Origin: Agaribacillus sp965228415
GTDB lineage: Bacteria; Bacteroidota; Bacteroidia; Cytophagales; Cyclobacteriaceae
NCBI GenBank assembly: GCA_965228415.1
Contig: OZ245814.1
Span: 6,324,001-6,388,000, forward strand
Length of the DNA stretch: 64,000 bases
Direction of reading: 5' to 3'
In this document: in pieces, positions 9,007 to 18,810 of the stretch
How the letters are laid out: each line of letters starts with the position of its first letter
Position numbering within the stretch: position 1 is the stretch's first letter
Notes under the pieces: model-generated
Seen by the model: the letters and a program-made list of their open reading frames with translations, nothing else
Database searches by the model: none
Told to the model about the DNA's origin: nothing
Position numbers and translations under genes: made by a program

Positions 9007-9014
9007 CAAAACTA
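9007..9014 (-). promoter_or_regulatory. Bacteroidota -7 promoter box of the DMT exporter
   Basis: The minus strand reads TAGTTTTG, a full match to the Bacteroidota -7 consensus TAnnTTTG. It ends five bases before the ATG at 9002, which would place the transcript start at or next to the start codon. The -33 element is not clear (a TTTGG lies at slightly short spacing). Confidence 0.5.
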
Positions 9015-9115
9015 ATCATTGGAAGGTACCAAACCGGATATTAACTAAGAATTTTAAATAAGGATTAAGATTCATTCCTTATAATTGCTACTGATTTTTT
9101 TTTTAATTTACTGTT

Positions 9116-10384
9116 ATGTTTAATGCAAATCATCCTTTGGCTGAACGGTTGAGGCCGACCACTTTGAAAGAGGTGGTGGGACAAGAACATCTGGTGGGAG
9201 ATAACGGCGTCTTGCAACGCGCGGTGAAAGTTGGCATTATTCCTTCTATGATCCTTTGGGGGCCTCCTGGTGTGGGAAAAACTACTTTGGCCAACATTCT
9301 CGCCACCCATATTAATGCGGCATTTTTTACGCTAAGTGCCGTTAGCGCCGGCGTAAAAGAGGTGAGGACTGTGATTGAAAAAGCCAAAGGGTATCCCAAA
9401 ACGATTTTGTTTATCGATGAAATTCATAGATTCAGCAAGTCGCAGCAGGACGCACTTTTAGGGGCAGTTGAGAAAGGCATTATTACCTTAATTGGAGCAA
9501 CGACAGAAAATCCCTCATTTGAAGTTATCTCGGCACTTCTTTCCCGGTGTCAGGTCTATACACTGAAAGCATTGGAGGAGGCGGATTTGTTAAAATTGGT
9601 TGACAGGGCTTTAAAGACTGATGAAAAATTAAAGGCCAAGAAGGTAGACATCAAAGAGCATACCTCGTTGTTGAATATTTCAGGCGGTGATGCCAGGAAA
9701 TTGTTGAATTTACTGGAACTGGTGGTGGATGCTTTACCGGGCGACAGCATTACAATTACCAATGACAATGTAAAGCAGATTGCCCAACAACGGGTGGCTA
9801 TTTATGATAAAAGCGGCGAACAGCACTATGATATTATCTCGGCATTTATCAAGTCAATCCGGGGCAGCGATCCCAATGCCGCAGTATATTGGTTGGCGAG
9901 GATGATAGAAGGCGGTGAAGATGTCAAATTCATAGCGCGCCGGTTGGTGATTCTGGCTTCGGAGGATATTGGCAATGCCAATCCTACGGCCCTTGTGCTT
10001 GCTACCAATGCCTTTCAGGCTGTCAATATGATTGGCTACCCGGAAGCGGAAATAATATTGTCGCAGTGTACAACTTATCTGGCCAGTTCACCAAAAAGCA
10101 ATGCCAGCTATGTGGCTATAAAATCCGCTAAATCCCTGGTCAATAAAACAGGCGACCTGGCCGTGCCGCTGCCGATAAGAAATGCACCTACCAAGTTGAT
10201 GAAAAAGGAGGGCTATGGCGAGGGATATAAATATGCCCATGATCACCCCGGAAATTTTGTGGATATGGAATTCCTCCCGGAGGAGATAAAAGGGACTAAA
10301 TTGTATGATCCCGGTGCCAATGCCAGGGAAAACGAGTTAAGGAAGCGACTGAAGGCTTTTTGGGGTAGCAAGTACCAATATTGA
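9116..10384 (+). CDS. rarA: Replication-associated recombination protein A (RarA/MgsA), AAA+ ATPase
   Basis: RarA acts at stalled replication forks and belongs to the clamp-loader clade of AAA+ ATPases. Visible features are the start PLAERLRPTTLKEVVGQEHL, Walker A GPPGVGKTT (about residues 49-57), Walker B FIDEIHRF, sensor 1 GATTENPS, the arginine-finger motif LLSRCQVY and sensor 2 SGGDARKLLNLLE. The C-terminal helical tetramerisation domain starts near YDIISAFIKSIRGSDPNAAVYWLARM, which is diagnostic for RarA. At 422 residues it has the typical length. It is transcribed away from the DMT exporter. Confidence 0.95.
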   Translation: MFNANHPLAERLRPTTLKEVVGQEHLVGDNGVLQRAVKVGIIPSMILWGPPGVGKTTLANILATHINAAFFTLSAVSAGVKEVRTVIEKAKGYPKTILFIDEIHRFSKSQQDALLGAVEKGIITLIGATTENPSFEVISALLSRCQVYTLKALEEADLLKLVDRALKTDEKLKAKKVDIKEHTSLLNISGGDARKLLNLLELVVDALPGDSITITNDNVKQIAQQRVAIYDKSGEQHYDIISAFIKSIRGSDPNAAVYWLARMIEGGEDVKFIARRLVILASEDIGNANPTALVLATNAFQAVNMIGYPEAEIILSQCTTYLASSPKSNASYVAIKSAKSLVNKTGDLAVPLPIRNAPTKLMKKEGYGEGYKYAHDHPGNFVDMEFLPEEIKGTKLYDPGANARENELRKRLKAFWGSKYQY

Positions 10385-10444
10385 TTTTGTTTTAGGCTTA
10401 TACCTGTACCGAATATAATCTGACGCCGTTTAAACTGTTTAAAT

Positions 10445-12133
10445 ATGAAACGCTTAATCCTATTTATTAGCCTTGTGGCGGTAACCAAAATACTTGCCGC
10501 ACAGGACCGGGTTACCGGAAAGTCATTTGCAACACGTTCTGAGGTAATCGCTCAGCATGGCATGGTAGCTACCAGCCAGCCATTGGCCACACAGGTTGGA
10601 TTGGAGATCTTAAAAAGAGGAGGCAACGCAGTAGATGCCGCCATTGCCGCCAATGCCATGCTGGGTTTGGTTGAGCCCACCGGAAATGGCATTGGCGGAG
10701 ATTTATTTGCCATTATTTGGGATGCCAAAACTAAAAAATTGCATGGGCTAAACGCCAGCGGAAGATCGCCCGGAGCACTGAAACTATCTTACTTTCTGGA
10801 AAATGATATCAAAAAAATACCCGCCCATGGTCCATTACCGGTATCCGTACCCGGTTGTGTCGATGGATGGTTTGAGATGCATCAAAAATTTGGTGCCATG
10901 TCGATGGCTGATATTTTACAGCCAACCATTAATTATGCAAATGAAGGTTTTCCGGTCAGCGAACTGATTGCCCATTACATGCAACTCAGCGGGGGTTTTC
11001 TTTCAAAATTTGATGGTTTTAAAGAAACCTACATGCCTAACGGCCATATGCCGAAAAAGGGTGAAATCTTTAAAAATCCCTATTTAGCCAATACACTGAC
11101 CGAGATAGCCAAAGGTGGCAGAGATGCGTTTTATCGCGGAGCAATTGCAAAGACTATTGCCAAATATATGAAGGAACAGGGTGGTTTTCTGTCTTACGAA
11201 GATTTAGCCAATCATAAGTCCGAATGGGTTGAGCCCGTCAGCACCAATTACAGAGGTTATGACATTTGGGAATTACCGCCCAATGGACAAGGTATTGCCG
11301 CCTTGCAAATCTTAAATATACTGGAAGGTTATGATATTAAAGCTATGAATTTCGGAAGCCTGGAATATGTCCATACTTTCACGGAAGCTAAAAAGCTGGC
11401 TTATGAAGACAGAGCCAGGTTTTATGCAGATATGGATTTTAACCAGGTACCTGTAGAGCGGTTGATTTCCAAGGAATACGCCAGGGAAAGAAGCGCCATG
11501 ATCCGCCCCAACAGGGCTGCAAGAAGTTTTCCTTCGGGAAACCTGCGGGATGGAGATACCATTTACCTGACCGTAGCCGATAAGGATGGCAATATGGTTT
11601 CACTTATTCAAAGCAATTTCCGGGGGATGGGCTCTGGGATGACCCCCACCGGGCTCGGATTTGTTTTGCAGGATCGGGGACAACTGTTTTCACTGGAAAA
11701 AGGGCATTTTAATGTATATGAACCTAACAAAAGACCATTTCATACTATTATTCCGGCCTTTATCACAAAAGGTGGGGCACCCTGGATTAGCTTTGGCCTT
11801 ATGGGAGGAGCCATGCAACCGCAGGGTCACGTACAGATAGTTGTCAATCTCATTGACTTTGGTATGAATCTCCAGGAAGCCGGAGACGCGCCTAGAATGC
11901 AACATCTCGGTTCATCGCAACCAACGGGAGAAAAAATGACCGATGGAGGAACACTTTATCTGGAAGACGGATTTGACTATGAAGTTGTGAGAGGCTTGAT
12001 GAGAAAAGGACACAAAGTGAGTTGGGCTAATGGTGCCTACGGCGGCTATCAGGCCATTATGTGGGATGATGAAAATGGGGTCTACTACGGCGCTTCGGAA
12101 TCAAGGAAAGACGGACAGGCGGCTGGTTATTAA
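10445..12133 (+). CDS. ggt: Gamma-glutamyltransferase family protein, secreted
   Basis: An N-terminal nucleophile hydrolase that cleaves or transfers gamma-glutamyl groups from glutathione and related peptides. A signal peptide (residues 1-19, LAAQ) indicates a periplasmic or secreted enzyme. The large-subunit motif GGNAVDAAIAAN near residue 58, SGRSPGA and PVSVPGCVDGW are typical. The autoprocessing and catalytic Thr lies in DGDTIYLTVADKDGNMVS (about residues 376-393), the form found in the GGT branch where GDT replaces the classical TTH. The downstream motifs MGSGMTPTG, PFHTIIPA and MGGAMQPQGHVQ are also present. At 562 residues it has the normal length. Monocistronic. Confidence 0.9.
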   Translation: MKRLILFISLVAVTKILAAQDRVTGKSFATRSEVIAQHGMVATSQPLATQVGLEILKRGGNAVDAAIAANAMLGLVEPTGNGIGGDLFAIIWDAKTKKLHGLNASGRSPGALKLSYFLENDIKKIPAHGPLPVSVPGCVDGWFEMHQKFGAMSMADILQPTINYANEGFPVSELIAHYMQLSGGFLSKFDGFKETYMPNGHMPKKGEIFKNPYLANTLTEIAKGGRDAFYRGAIAKTIAKYMKEQGGFLSYEDLANHKSEWVEPVSTNYRGYDIWELPPNGQGIAALQILNILEGYDIKAMNFGSLEYVHTFTEAKKLAYEDRARFYADMDFNQVPVERLISKEYARERSAMIRPNRAARSFPSGNLRDGDTIYLTVADKDGNMVSLIQSNFRGMGSGMTPTGLGFVLQDRGQLFSLEKGHFNVYEPNKRPFHTIIPAFITKGGAPWISFGLMGGAMQPQGHVQIVVNLIDFGMNLQEAGDAPRMQHLGSSQPTGEKMTDGGTLYLEDGFDYEVVRGLMRKGHKVSWANGAYGGYQAIMWDDENGVYYGASESRKDGQAAGY

Positions 12134-12193
12134 AAAGGGTGCCGACGATTAGCCTCTCAATCTAATAAAGATAATGTCTGCAATACGGTGGTA

Positions 12194-12430
12194 TTAGCTT
12201 TTTGATCGATCTTCTTGGATTTCTTTTCCAAGTTCGGTCGAACCAGGGTTTTCAGGAGCCTGGTTTTCACAAATTTCGAGGTATTCGGGACGGAATGAAT
12301 TGCGGTAGGTTTTTCCCTCTTTTCCCTGCCATTCGCACTCAACTAACCTTAGACCAAAGACGGCATAAACGGTCATTTCATCGCTTCCCGAAATAAGGCG
12401 TACCTTATCGCCAATTTTAAATTTATTCAT
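12194..12430 (-). CDS. DUF2158 (YodC-like) small protein
   Basis: A 78-residue protein whose first half FKIGDKVRLISGSDEMTVYAV and VECEWQGKEGKTYRNSF match the DUF2158 family of small SH3-like beta proteins of unknown function. The C-terminal 25 residues are acidic and probably disordered. Convergent with ggt, 60 bases from its stop. Confidence 0.75.
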   Translation of the reverse strand: MNKFKIGDKVRLISGSDEMTVYAVFGLRLVECEWQGKEGKTYRNSFRPEYLEICENQAPENPGSTELGKEIQEDRSKS

Positions 12431-12833
12431 AGAAATTCCGGGAGATATTAACCACCAGTTTTAAACGTTTGAGTATCAACTTATCCTAAAAATTTTACAA
12501 TAACCAACGATTCAATATAAAAAAATTTAATCGATATTATTTAACTTTTTTTAAAGAAGTTATCCACAATTTATTTACACTTTTCTATAAAAGATTTATA
12601 GTCAGTCGATTAGAAATAGACCATTCAAGTGATGCTTCGTTCAAAATAAAACTGAGGCCGGGCAGGCATGTTGATTTTGGCTGTAAATTACATAGAATTT
12701 TATTTTTAATAAATTGTACTTTTGTAATATTGAATAAATTAGAATCCTTTCGTTTCACTAGGTAGGGGCACATTTGATGGGTTACCTAATTATAATATTC
12801 CGGTATATACTACTGAAACCAAAGAGTGAGCTA
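12431..12833. other. AT-rich intergenic region with a DnaA-box-like site
   Basis: About 400 very AT-rich bases. A perfect TTATCCACA (12560-12568) is followed three bases later by TTATTTACA, a one-mismatch DnaA box, within long A/T tracts. A -7 box is at 12717. No gene is seen. One perfect box is too little to call an origin. Confidence 0.4.
12717..12724 (+). promoter_or_regulatory. -7 promoter box upstream of the small lipoprotein
   Basis: TACTTTTG matches the Bacteroidota -7 consensus TAnnTTTG and would give a leader of about 105 bases for the lipoprotein gene at 12834. The -33 element is not obvious. Confidence 0.4.
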
Positions 12834-13037
12834 ATGAAAAGGTTAATAACATTTTTAATCTTAGGAGTTTGGTTCTTTTCATGTACACCTGTTACTTACA
12901 ACAATGGTTATTATGGGAAAAAGAAAGTAGTGGTGAAAGAGGGAAAATATACCTCAGCTGATGAAAGGAAAAGGATAAAATATTACTACAACCCAGAATA
13001 TAAAAGAAAGCAAATAGTCAAGAAAACAAAGCATTAA
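12834..13037 (+). CDS. Small lipoprotein, unknown
   Basis: Start taken at ATG 12834, because MKRLITFLILGVWFFSC is a complete lipoprotein signal with the lipidated Cys at residue 17; the upstream in-frame ATG at 12774 would bury it. The mature part is only 51 residues, very basic and tyrosine-rich (NNGYYGKKKVVVKEGKYTS), which suggests binding to an anionic surface such as peptidoglycan or lipopolysaccharide; this is inference only. No family recognised. A strong terminator follows. Confidence 0.65.
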   Translation: MKRLITFLILGVWFFSCTPVTYNNGYYGKKKVVVKEGKYTSADERKRIKYYYNPEYKRKQIVKKTKH

Positions 13038-13058
13038 TTACAGCCTACATCCAACAAC

Positions 13059-13091
13059 CAAAAAACCAGTTTCATACTGGTTTTTTTTTTA
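13059..13091 (+). terminator. Rho-independent terminator
   Basis: AAAAACCAGT, loop TTCAT, ACTGGTTTTT followed by further T residues, directly after the small lipoprotein gene. Confidence 0.85.
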
Positions 13092-13202
13092 ACATTAATT
13101 TCACGAAAACATAATTTTTATTTGATGCCTTTCAATCTTTCGGTCATCCGCTAATAACTATCTTAGTTATCCATATTGGAAACTTTGTATGCCGTGACTG
13201 TG

Positions 13203-16200
13203 ATGACTTTCCTTTTAAAAAGATTTTTTTTCCTTCTTAGCCTGATACCTTGTATACTCTGGGCCCAAAAGCCGGTGACGACCTCCGTTTTATCAACAGG
13301 GAACTGGTATCAATTCAAAATACATAAAAGCGGCGTCTACCGAATTGATTTTGACCAGTTGCAAAATATAGGAATTGATGTGGATGGGATTGATCCCCGC
13401 GATATTAAAATTTTTGGAGGCCCGGGCGCGATGTTGCCACAGGCCAATGATGCATCCAGGCCACAAGATCTGACAGAACACGCTATTCTGGTTGTCGGTG
13501 AAGGGGATGGCAGGTTTGATCAAAATGATTACATATTGTTTTATGGGGAAAGCGCAGGTAGCGTGAAGTTTGATATGGAGGAGAAGTCCATTGAAGTAGA
13601 ACCACATCTTTATGATCAATACAACTATTATTACCTTACCATCTCCCGGACACCCGGGTTGCGGGTTGCGTCACAAACAGTGGCTAACGAAGATACAGGG
13701 AACGTTATCACCTATTTTGATGATTATTACTTTCATAAGCAATCATTGAAAAACCTGCTTGCTTCAGGCAGAAAGTGGTATGGAGAAGAAATGTCAGAGG
13801 GTGAGGCAATTTCTTTTCAGCTACCGCTTCAACATGTGCATTCGACCGGCAAGGCACGACTTCAGGCAGGTGTGCTGTCTACCTCCAAGAAAAACAGCCA
13901 ATTCGATTTTAGCCTGAACAACGTAAAAATCGGTGATATCAAAACTAAAAAGGTGGCATTTTACGCTTATGGAAGGCAGGCCGAGGAAAATGAAGGGGTT
14001 ATTGAGTTTGACGCGAATTTATTGCTCCCTGTTGATCAACTTTCCAATCTTGAAATAGCCTTTGACGACTTGAGTGGCGATGCCGGCTACCTGGATTATT
14101 TTCTCCTTAATTTTCAAAGAAAACTGGTGATAACAGATAATCAGCTAATATTCAGATCCTTTGCCAGTACCGAATTCCCTGTTAGTAATTTCGTGATCGA
14201 TGGTATGGGTGCCAACATGAAAGTTTGGGATATTTCCAACCCCTCGCTGATCGTAGAGCTGCCTATTGCCATTGATGGCGATCAGGGAAACGTCGTCACC
14301 AATACCAGCGAGCTTAAAGAACTGATGGCCTTTGACCCATTGTTATTGCCACCTCCTGATTTTGAAAAGAAGATCCAAAACCAAAACCTTCACGGCATGC
14401 AAACACCGGATTTTCTTATTCTTACCACGGCTAAATTCCTGGATCAGGCAAGAAGGCTGGCTGATTTCAGAACTTCGAATGATGGCTTGCAAACAGCTGT
14501 TGTTGATGTTGCCGATATATATCACGAGTTTTCTTCCGGTCAAAAGGATATTACAGCGCTGAGAGATTTCATCAGGCACCTGCATCTTAAGTCTGACCGC
14601 CTAAAGTATCTGTTGCTATTTGGAGATGCCTCTTATGACTATCTCTCTGCCAATTCAGAAAATACCAATTTTGTTCCGACTTATCAATCGAGAAATTCTC
14701 TGCACAACGTTTTTACCTACGCATCAGATGATTATTTTACATTCATGGATGACAGCGAGGGAGATTGGCTGGAAACAAATTCCTATTTTAAGATCCAGCA
14801 TGATCTTGATATTGGTGTGGGAAGGTTGCCGGTAAAAACAAGTCAGGAGGCAACAATTATTGTAGACAAGCTCATTCAGTATGCTGAAAAGGAATTCAAC
14901 GATCATGCGTGGCGAGACAAAGTAGTTTTTGTAGCTGATGATGGCGAGGCAAATAAGTTTCAGCATCAATCGGATTACTTGGCTGGACAGATTGAAAGTC
15001 ATGATCCTGAATATGTGGTGGATAGATTATTTGTGGATTCTTATCCTATTGAAAATAAAAATGGAAAGAGAGCAGCACCACGGGCCAGGGAGAAAATAAA
15101 CCAGCACATCAATGAGGGCGTTTTAATTTTTGATTTCATCGGACATGGGGGTGAAACAGCGCTGACCAATGAGGGCCTTGTTGACCTCGAGTCCATAGAT
15201 GGCTGGGAAAATGAAAACAGGCTCCCGGTAATTTTGACCGCTACCTGCGAATTTGGGCGATATGATAACTGGGATTTAGAATCCGGTGCTGAAAAAGCGC
15301 TCTTTAAACCAGGTGGTGGAGCCATTGCCTTATTGACCACTTCAAGGCCGGCGATCGTCAACACCAACTTCGATGTAAGCAAGGCTTTTTATGAAAGCGC
15401 TTTCAACAATGCCGGCCTGGCATTGGCCAGATTGGGGGACATCTTAAGAGAAACCAAAAACAAAAGTGTTTTTGGCATCGTAAACAGGAGTTTTGTCCTG
15501 TTAGGAGATCCATCTATGCAGCTGGCCTATCCTCAATATGATGTGGTCATAACCGATGTTAATGACAAGCCGGAAATTGATACCTTACAGTCATTTTCCG
15601 CTATCAGTCTTGTTGGAGAAATACGTAAAGGAGCTTCACTTTTATCGGATTTTAATGGGGTCTTAAATATCAGCTTTTACGATCAAAAGACAAGCCTGAC
15701 AACCATTGGGAATGGCAATAACAAACCCATGGATTATAAAAACTGGGACGACTTATTGGTAAAAGGATCTGTCAGCGTAAAAGATGGACATTTTAAAGCA
15801 AATTTTACCATCCCGGGAGGGGCTGAAGAAGCGCTCAAAACTGGTAAAATAGTTTTATATGCCTATGAGGAGTCTTCGGGTAGAGATGCTTCGGGCAGCT
15901 ATAATAATATTAAAATAAAGCATTCACAAGACATGAGTGGTAATGATCACCAGGGGCCGGAGATTGACTTGTCGATTGATTTTGAGGATTTTGAAAATGG
16001 GGGCATGGTTGGCAACAATATTTTGATGTTGGCAAACCTGAAAGACAAGAACGGTATTAACCTTAGCGCCAATCCCGAAAATGGCATTGTAGCCTTTCTT
16101 GATGGAAATACCGAAGACAAAATCTTGCTTGGTCGCTTTTACCAATCTGAGTTGGATGATTTTACCAGTGGCCGTTTGGCATATCGCCTATCAGATCTTA

Positions 16201-16601
16201 CCCCAAATCAACATACGTTGACGGTTGAAGCTTCAGATAATTTTAACAATCGTTCCTCAAAAACCATTAATTTTAAAGTGGTGGCTGAGGACTTTACTTT
16301 ACTACAAAAATTTACCGCCTACCCCAACCCAGCCACAAACCTGGTCAATTTTGAATTCAGCTACAAAAATGCGCCGGAAAACCTATTGGGAATTTTGTTA
16401 ATTTATTCCTCTCGCGGGGAACTGGTTAAGGTGGTGGAAAAAAACTTTACAGACCACAGCCAGGGTAAACAGATCATTCAGTGGGATCGAACAAATGCCA
16501 GGGGACAGGTAGCGCGTCCGGGTCTGTATTTTTATGATTTTTATCTGCGCTCACTTCTCAACAGTGACGCCAATAAAAAGGGGAAAATCCTGATGCATTA
16601 A
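13203..16601 (+). CDS. porU: Type IX secretion system sortase PorU
   Basis: PorU is the cell-surface cysteine peptidase that removes the C-terminal sorting domain of T9SS cargo and attaches the cargo to A-LPS. Start taken at ATG 13203, which leads a signal peptide (FFFLLSLIPCILWAQ); ATG 13176 would add nine residues. The N-terminal beta domain (WYQFKIHKSGVYRIDF) is followed by a C25 gingipain-type catalytic domain with LLLFGDASYDY, GRLPVKTSQEA, the catalytic His in FIGHGGE (about residue 648) and the nucleophile Cys in TATCEFG (about 682). LLGDPSMQLAYP closes the domain. The C-terminus has an AYPNPATN sorting-like beta domain ending in GKILMH. No porV follows here, unlike the common porU-porV pair; a T9SS cargo gene does. 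Confidence 0.95.
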   Translation: MTFLLKRFFFLLSLIPCILWAQKPVTTSVLSTGNWYQFKIHKSGVYRIDFDQLQNIGIDVDGIDPRDIKIFGGPGAMLPQANDASRPQDLTEHAILVVGEGDGRFDQNDYILFYGESAGSVKFDMEEKSIEVEPHLYDQYNYYYLTISRTPGLRVASQTVANEDTGNVITYFDDYYFHKQSLKNLLASGRKWYGEEMSEGEAISFQLPLQHVHSTGKARLQAGVLSTSKKNSQFDFSLNNVKIGDIKTKKVAFYAYGRQAEENEGVIEFDANLLLPVDQLSNLEIAFDDLSGDAGYLDYFLLNFQRKLVITDNQLIFRSFASTEFPVSNFVIDGMGANMKVWDISNPSLIVELPIAIDGDQGNVVTNTSELKELMAFDPLLLPPPDFEKKIQNQNLHGMQTPDFLILTTAKFLDQARRLADFRTSNDGLQTAVVDVADIYHEFSSGQKDITALRDFIRHLHLKSDRLKYLLLFGDASYDYLSANSENTNFVPTYQSRNSLHNVFTYASDDYFTFMDDSEGDWLETNSYFKIQHDLDIGVGRLPVKTSQEATIIVDKLIQYAEKEFNDHAWRDKVVFVADDGEANKFQHQSDYLAGQIESHDPEYVVDRLFVDSYPIENKNGKRAAPRAREKINQHINEGVLIFDFIGHGGETALTNEGLVDLESIDGWENENRLPVILTATCEFGRYDNWDLESGAEKALFKPGGGAIALLTTSRPAIVNTNFDVSKAFYESAFNNAGLALARLGDILRETKNKSVFGIVNRSFVLLGDPSMQLAYPQYDVVITDVNDKPEIDTLQSFSAISLVGEIRKGASLLSDFNGVLNISFYDQKTSLTTIGNGNNKPMDYKNWDDLLVKGSVSVKDGHFKANFTIPGGAEEALKTGKIVLYAYEESSGRDASGSYNNIKIKHSQDMSGNDHQGPEIDLSIDFEDFENGGMVGNNILMLANLKDKNGINLSANPENGIVAFLDGNTEDKILLGRFYQSELDDFTSGRLAYRLSDLTPNQHTLTVEASDNFNNRSSKTINFKVVAEDFTLLQKFTAYPNPATNLVNFEFSYKNAPENLLGILLIYSSRGELVKVVEKNFTDHSQGKQIIQWDRTNARGQVARPGLYFYDFYLRSLLNSDANKKGKILMH

Positions 16602-16855
16602 CCCTCCGGCCTCAAATGGTATTATCAAATTTATTCAAGATAAAATTAGTCATTTTGTGCCTTTCTGAAAGAATTTAATGGTAATTTGATAATGATAATT
16701 CCACTGGCGACTCAGAAATAATCCCATCTGTTCATATTCAGGTAATATTGTCGGTTTTTGTTATCAAGGAGTTAAAAAGTCGTTCAAGCTGAGTTAATAC
16801 TTAGTCATTATTTTCGAACTATAATTTCTTACACCTAACCAAAAAAAACTAACTA

Positions 16856-18715
16856 ATGAAAAAAAGATACCTGATGATGCTTTTTGCATTGGCTTTCAGT
16901 CTGAATGGCTATGGTCAATATTTCTTTGATGTTTCTGTAGATACGGCGTGGACGCCCAATACCGTGGTATTGCCACCTTCGCCGTTGAAATTTCAAGTCT
17001 TGTTTGTGGGTGGAACAGACAAAGTGCAAACTACTGCTACCTACGGCAATGAGCCTGGAGAAGCGCTGGCAAAACAATGGCATGATTTCATTGGCTTTAC
17101 ACCCGATAACGATTCAGATGACCTGGGCTGGGTTTCAGTGAACCACGAAAGAATCAATGCCAATGACAGTATTGGAGATGGAGGAGGAATGACCGTCTTC
17201 AAAGTAGCAAGAGATCCCTCTACTGATGAAATTGTAATAGTGGAACAAACACTAGAAGATGGACGAAGCGGCAAATATTTCAATGTTGATTTTGTTAATA
17301 CCGTAGGTGAAACCGGCATGAATTGCGGGGGTATTACTTCTGTAGTAGACGGAAGAATATGGACAGCAGAAGAGTGGTTTAGAAGAAGTAATGAGTCTAT
17401 ATCCAGTTTAAGAAATCTGGATCCGTTTATGATCATGACTGACATACCCGGTGATTTTAACGGAAGCACCATCGAAAAATATCAGAACTTCAATTACATG
17501 GTTGAAATCGACCCAAGAAAAGCTAAAGCTATCAGAAAACAGTATAACTGGGGACGTCAGCCATTTGAGGGAGGCACAGTGATGCACGACAACAAAACTG
17601 TATATCTTGGCGCTGATGCCACACCGGGCTTCTTCAGCAAATTTGTTGCGGAAACTCCGGGAGATTTCACCAAAGGGAAACTATTTGTATATAAGCACGA
17701 TGCTTTGACTGCCCCTACAGATCCATGGGTTGAAATTGACAACAGTTCGCTTGAAAATATGCTAAACTTTGCGGAGAAGGCACTTCAGGCCGGAGGCACT
17801 ATGTTTAACCGTCTTGAGTGGGTAACCAACAATGATGGTAAAGTATATATGACCGAAACCGGCAGAGATGGTTTGGGTACACGATTTGAAAATGGTGTAA
17901 TTGCCGGAGGTGTTTTGGATTATCACTGGCTTGAACCGGTAAGAGCAAGGCACCCACAGATGGTGGATAAACCAGATGATCAGGTGATTGAATTTGTAAA
18001 AAGAGGTGGTTTTAATGACTACTACGGCAGGGTGTTGGAATTTGATCCGGCAACAGGTCTGGTGACTACCTTCCTGGAAGGAGGACCCTTTTTCGCTGAG
18101 TCTCCGGAGTTTACGCAATATCCTGAAAAACACCTTTCCAATCCTGATGGCCTGAATGTAATGGTTATCGATGGCAAGCCATTCATGGTTATCTGCGAGG
18201 ATTTGAACGGTACTTCAAACGGAAGGGTACCAGCCGGAATCAGCAACAGGAGTTGTGAGTTATACTTGTTGGACCTGGCTATTGAAAACCCGACTGTTGA
18301 TGATCTTACCAGAATTTCAGTTACACCGGTAGGCGCTGAAGTAACAGGAGCTCAGGCAACACCAGATGGCAAAACTTTATTTGTCAACTCTCAGCATCCG
18401 TCAACTAACAACCCGTTCCCTTACAATAATTCCTTAACTTATGCAATTACCGGATGGGACATTGCGGTATCGGCCATTGATGATATTGAAGAGGTAGTTC
18501 TTGACACAGAATCTCAATTCAAGGTATGGCCAAATCCGGTAGCTAGAGAATTGAAATTCAGCAAAATATTGGATGCGGCGATCTATAACCAGGCAGGTCA
18601 AAGGATTAAAGTTTTCAGAGGACAAAAAAGTATTGATGTTTCTGATTTAACTCCTGGACTTTACTTCCTTAATACAAGTGAAGGAGAAATTCAGAGATTG
18701 ATTATAGAGCAATAA
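16856..18715 (+). CDS. PhoX-like (DUF839) phosphatase with T9SS sorting domain
   Basis: A secreted protein of 619 residues: signal peptide (residues 1-20), a beta-propeller of the PhoX/DUF839 family (about 40-540), and a type A T9SS C-terminal domain (about 553-619, FKVWPNPVARELKF then LTPGLYFLNT). PhoX enzymes are calcium/iron-dependent alkaline phosphatases; GWVSVNHERIN, NCGGITSVVDGRIWTAEEW and the FEGGTVMHDNKTVYLG blade fit the family. Catalytic function is inferred because the metal-ligand set was not verified residue by residue. The sorting tail means export through the T9SS and probable surface attachment by a PorU sortase, the gene just upstream. The di-heme peroxidase gene follows after 95 bases. 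Confidence 0.85.
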   Translation: MKKRYLMMLFALAFSLNGYGQYFFDVSVDTAWTPNTVVLPPSPLKFQVLFVGGTDKVQTTATYGNEPGEALAKQWHDFIGFTPDNDSDDLGWVSVNHERINANDSIGDGGGMTVFKVARDPSTDEIVIVEQTLEDGRSGKYFNVDFVNTVGETGMNCGGITSVVDGRIWTAEEWFRRSNESISSLRNLDPFMIMTDIPGDFNGSTIEKYQNFNYMVEIDPRKAKAIRKQYNWGRQPFEGGTVMHDNKTVYLGADATPGFFSKFVAETPGDFTKGKLFVYKHDALTAPTDPWVEIDNSSLENMLNFAEKALQAGGTMFNRLEWVTNNDGKVYMTETGRDGLGTRFENGVIAGGVLDYHWLEPVRARHPQMVDKPDDQVIEFVKRGGFNDYYGRVLEFDPATGLVTTFLEGGPFFAESPEFTQYPEKHLSNPDGLNVMVIDGKPFMVICEDLNGTSNGRVPAGISNRSCELYLLDLAIENPTVDDLTRISVTPVGAEVTGAQATPDGKTLFVNSQHPSTNNPFPYNNSLTYAITGWDIAVSAIDDIEEVVLDTESQFKVWPNPVARELKFSKILDAAIYNQAGQRIKVFRGQKSIDVSDLTPGLYFLNTSEGEIQRLIIEQ

Positions 18716-18761
18716 GCCATAAGACTTTCTCCCCTCTCTTAATTTATGTTAGTCAGCCAAA

Positions 18762-18790
18762 GGCCTGGTGATTCCCGTCACCAGGTCTTA
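18762..18790 (+). terminator. Hairpin after the PhoX-like gene
   Basis: CCTGGTGA, loop TTCCCG, TCACCAGG forms a stable 8-bp stem followed by a broken T stretch (TCTTATTCT). It may be a weak terminator that lowers, rather than blocks, read-through into the peroxidase gene 20 bases further on. Confidence 0.55.
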
Positions 18791-18810
18791 TTCTAATTTA
18801 ACTGAACTGT

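Noticed and set aside
12540..12600. Chromosomal origin of replication
   Set aside because: Only one perfect DnaA box and one near match; no dnaA or dnaN and no box cluster. Kept only as a weak finding.
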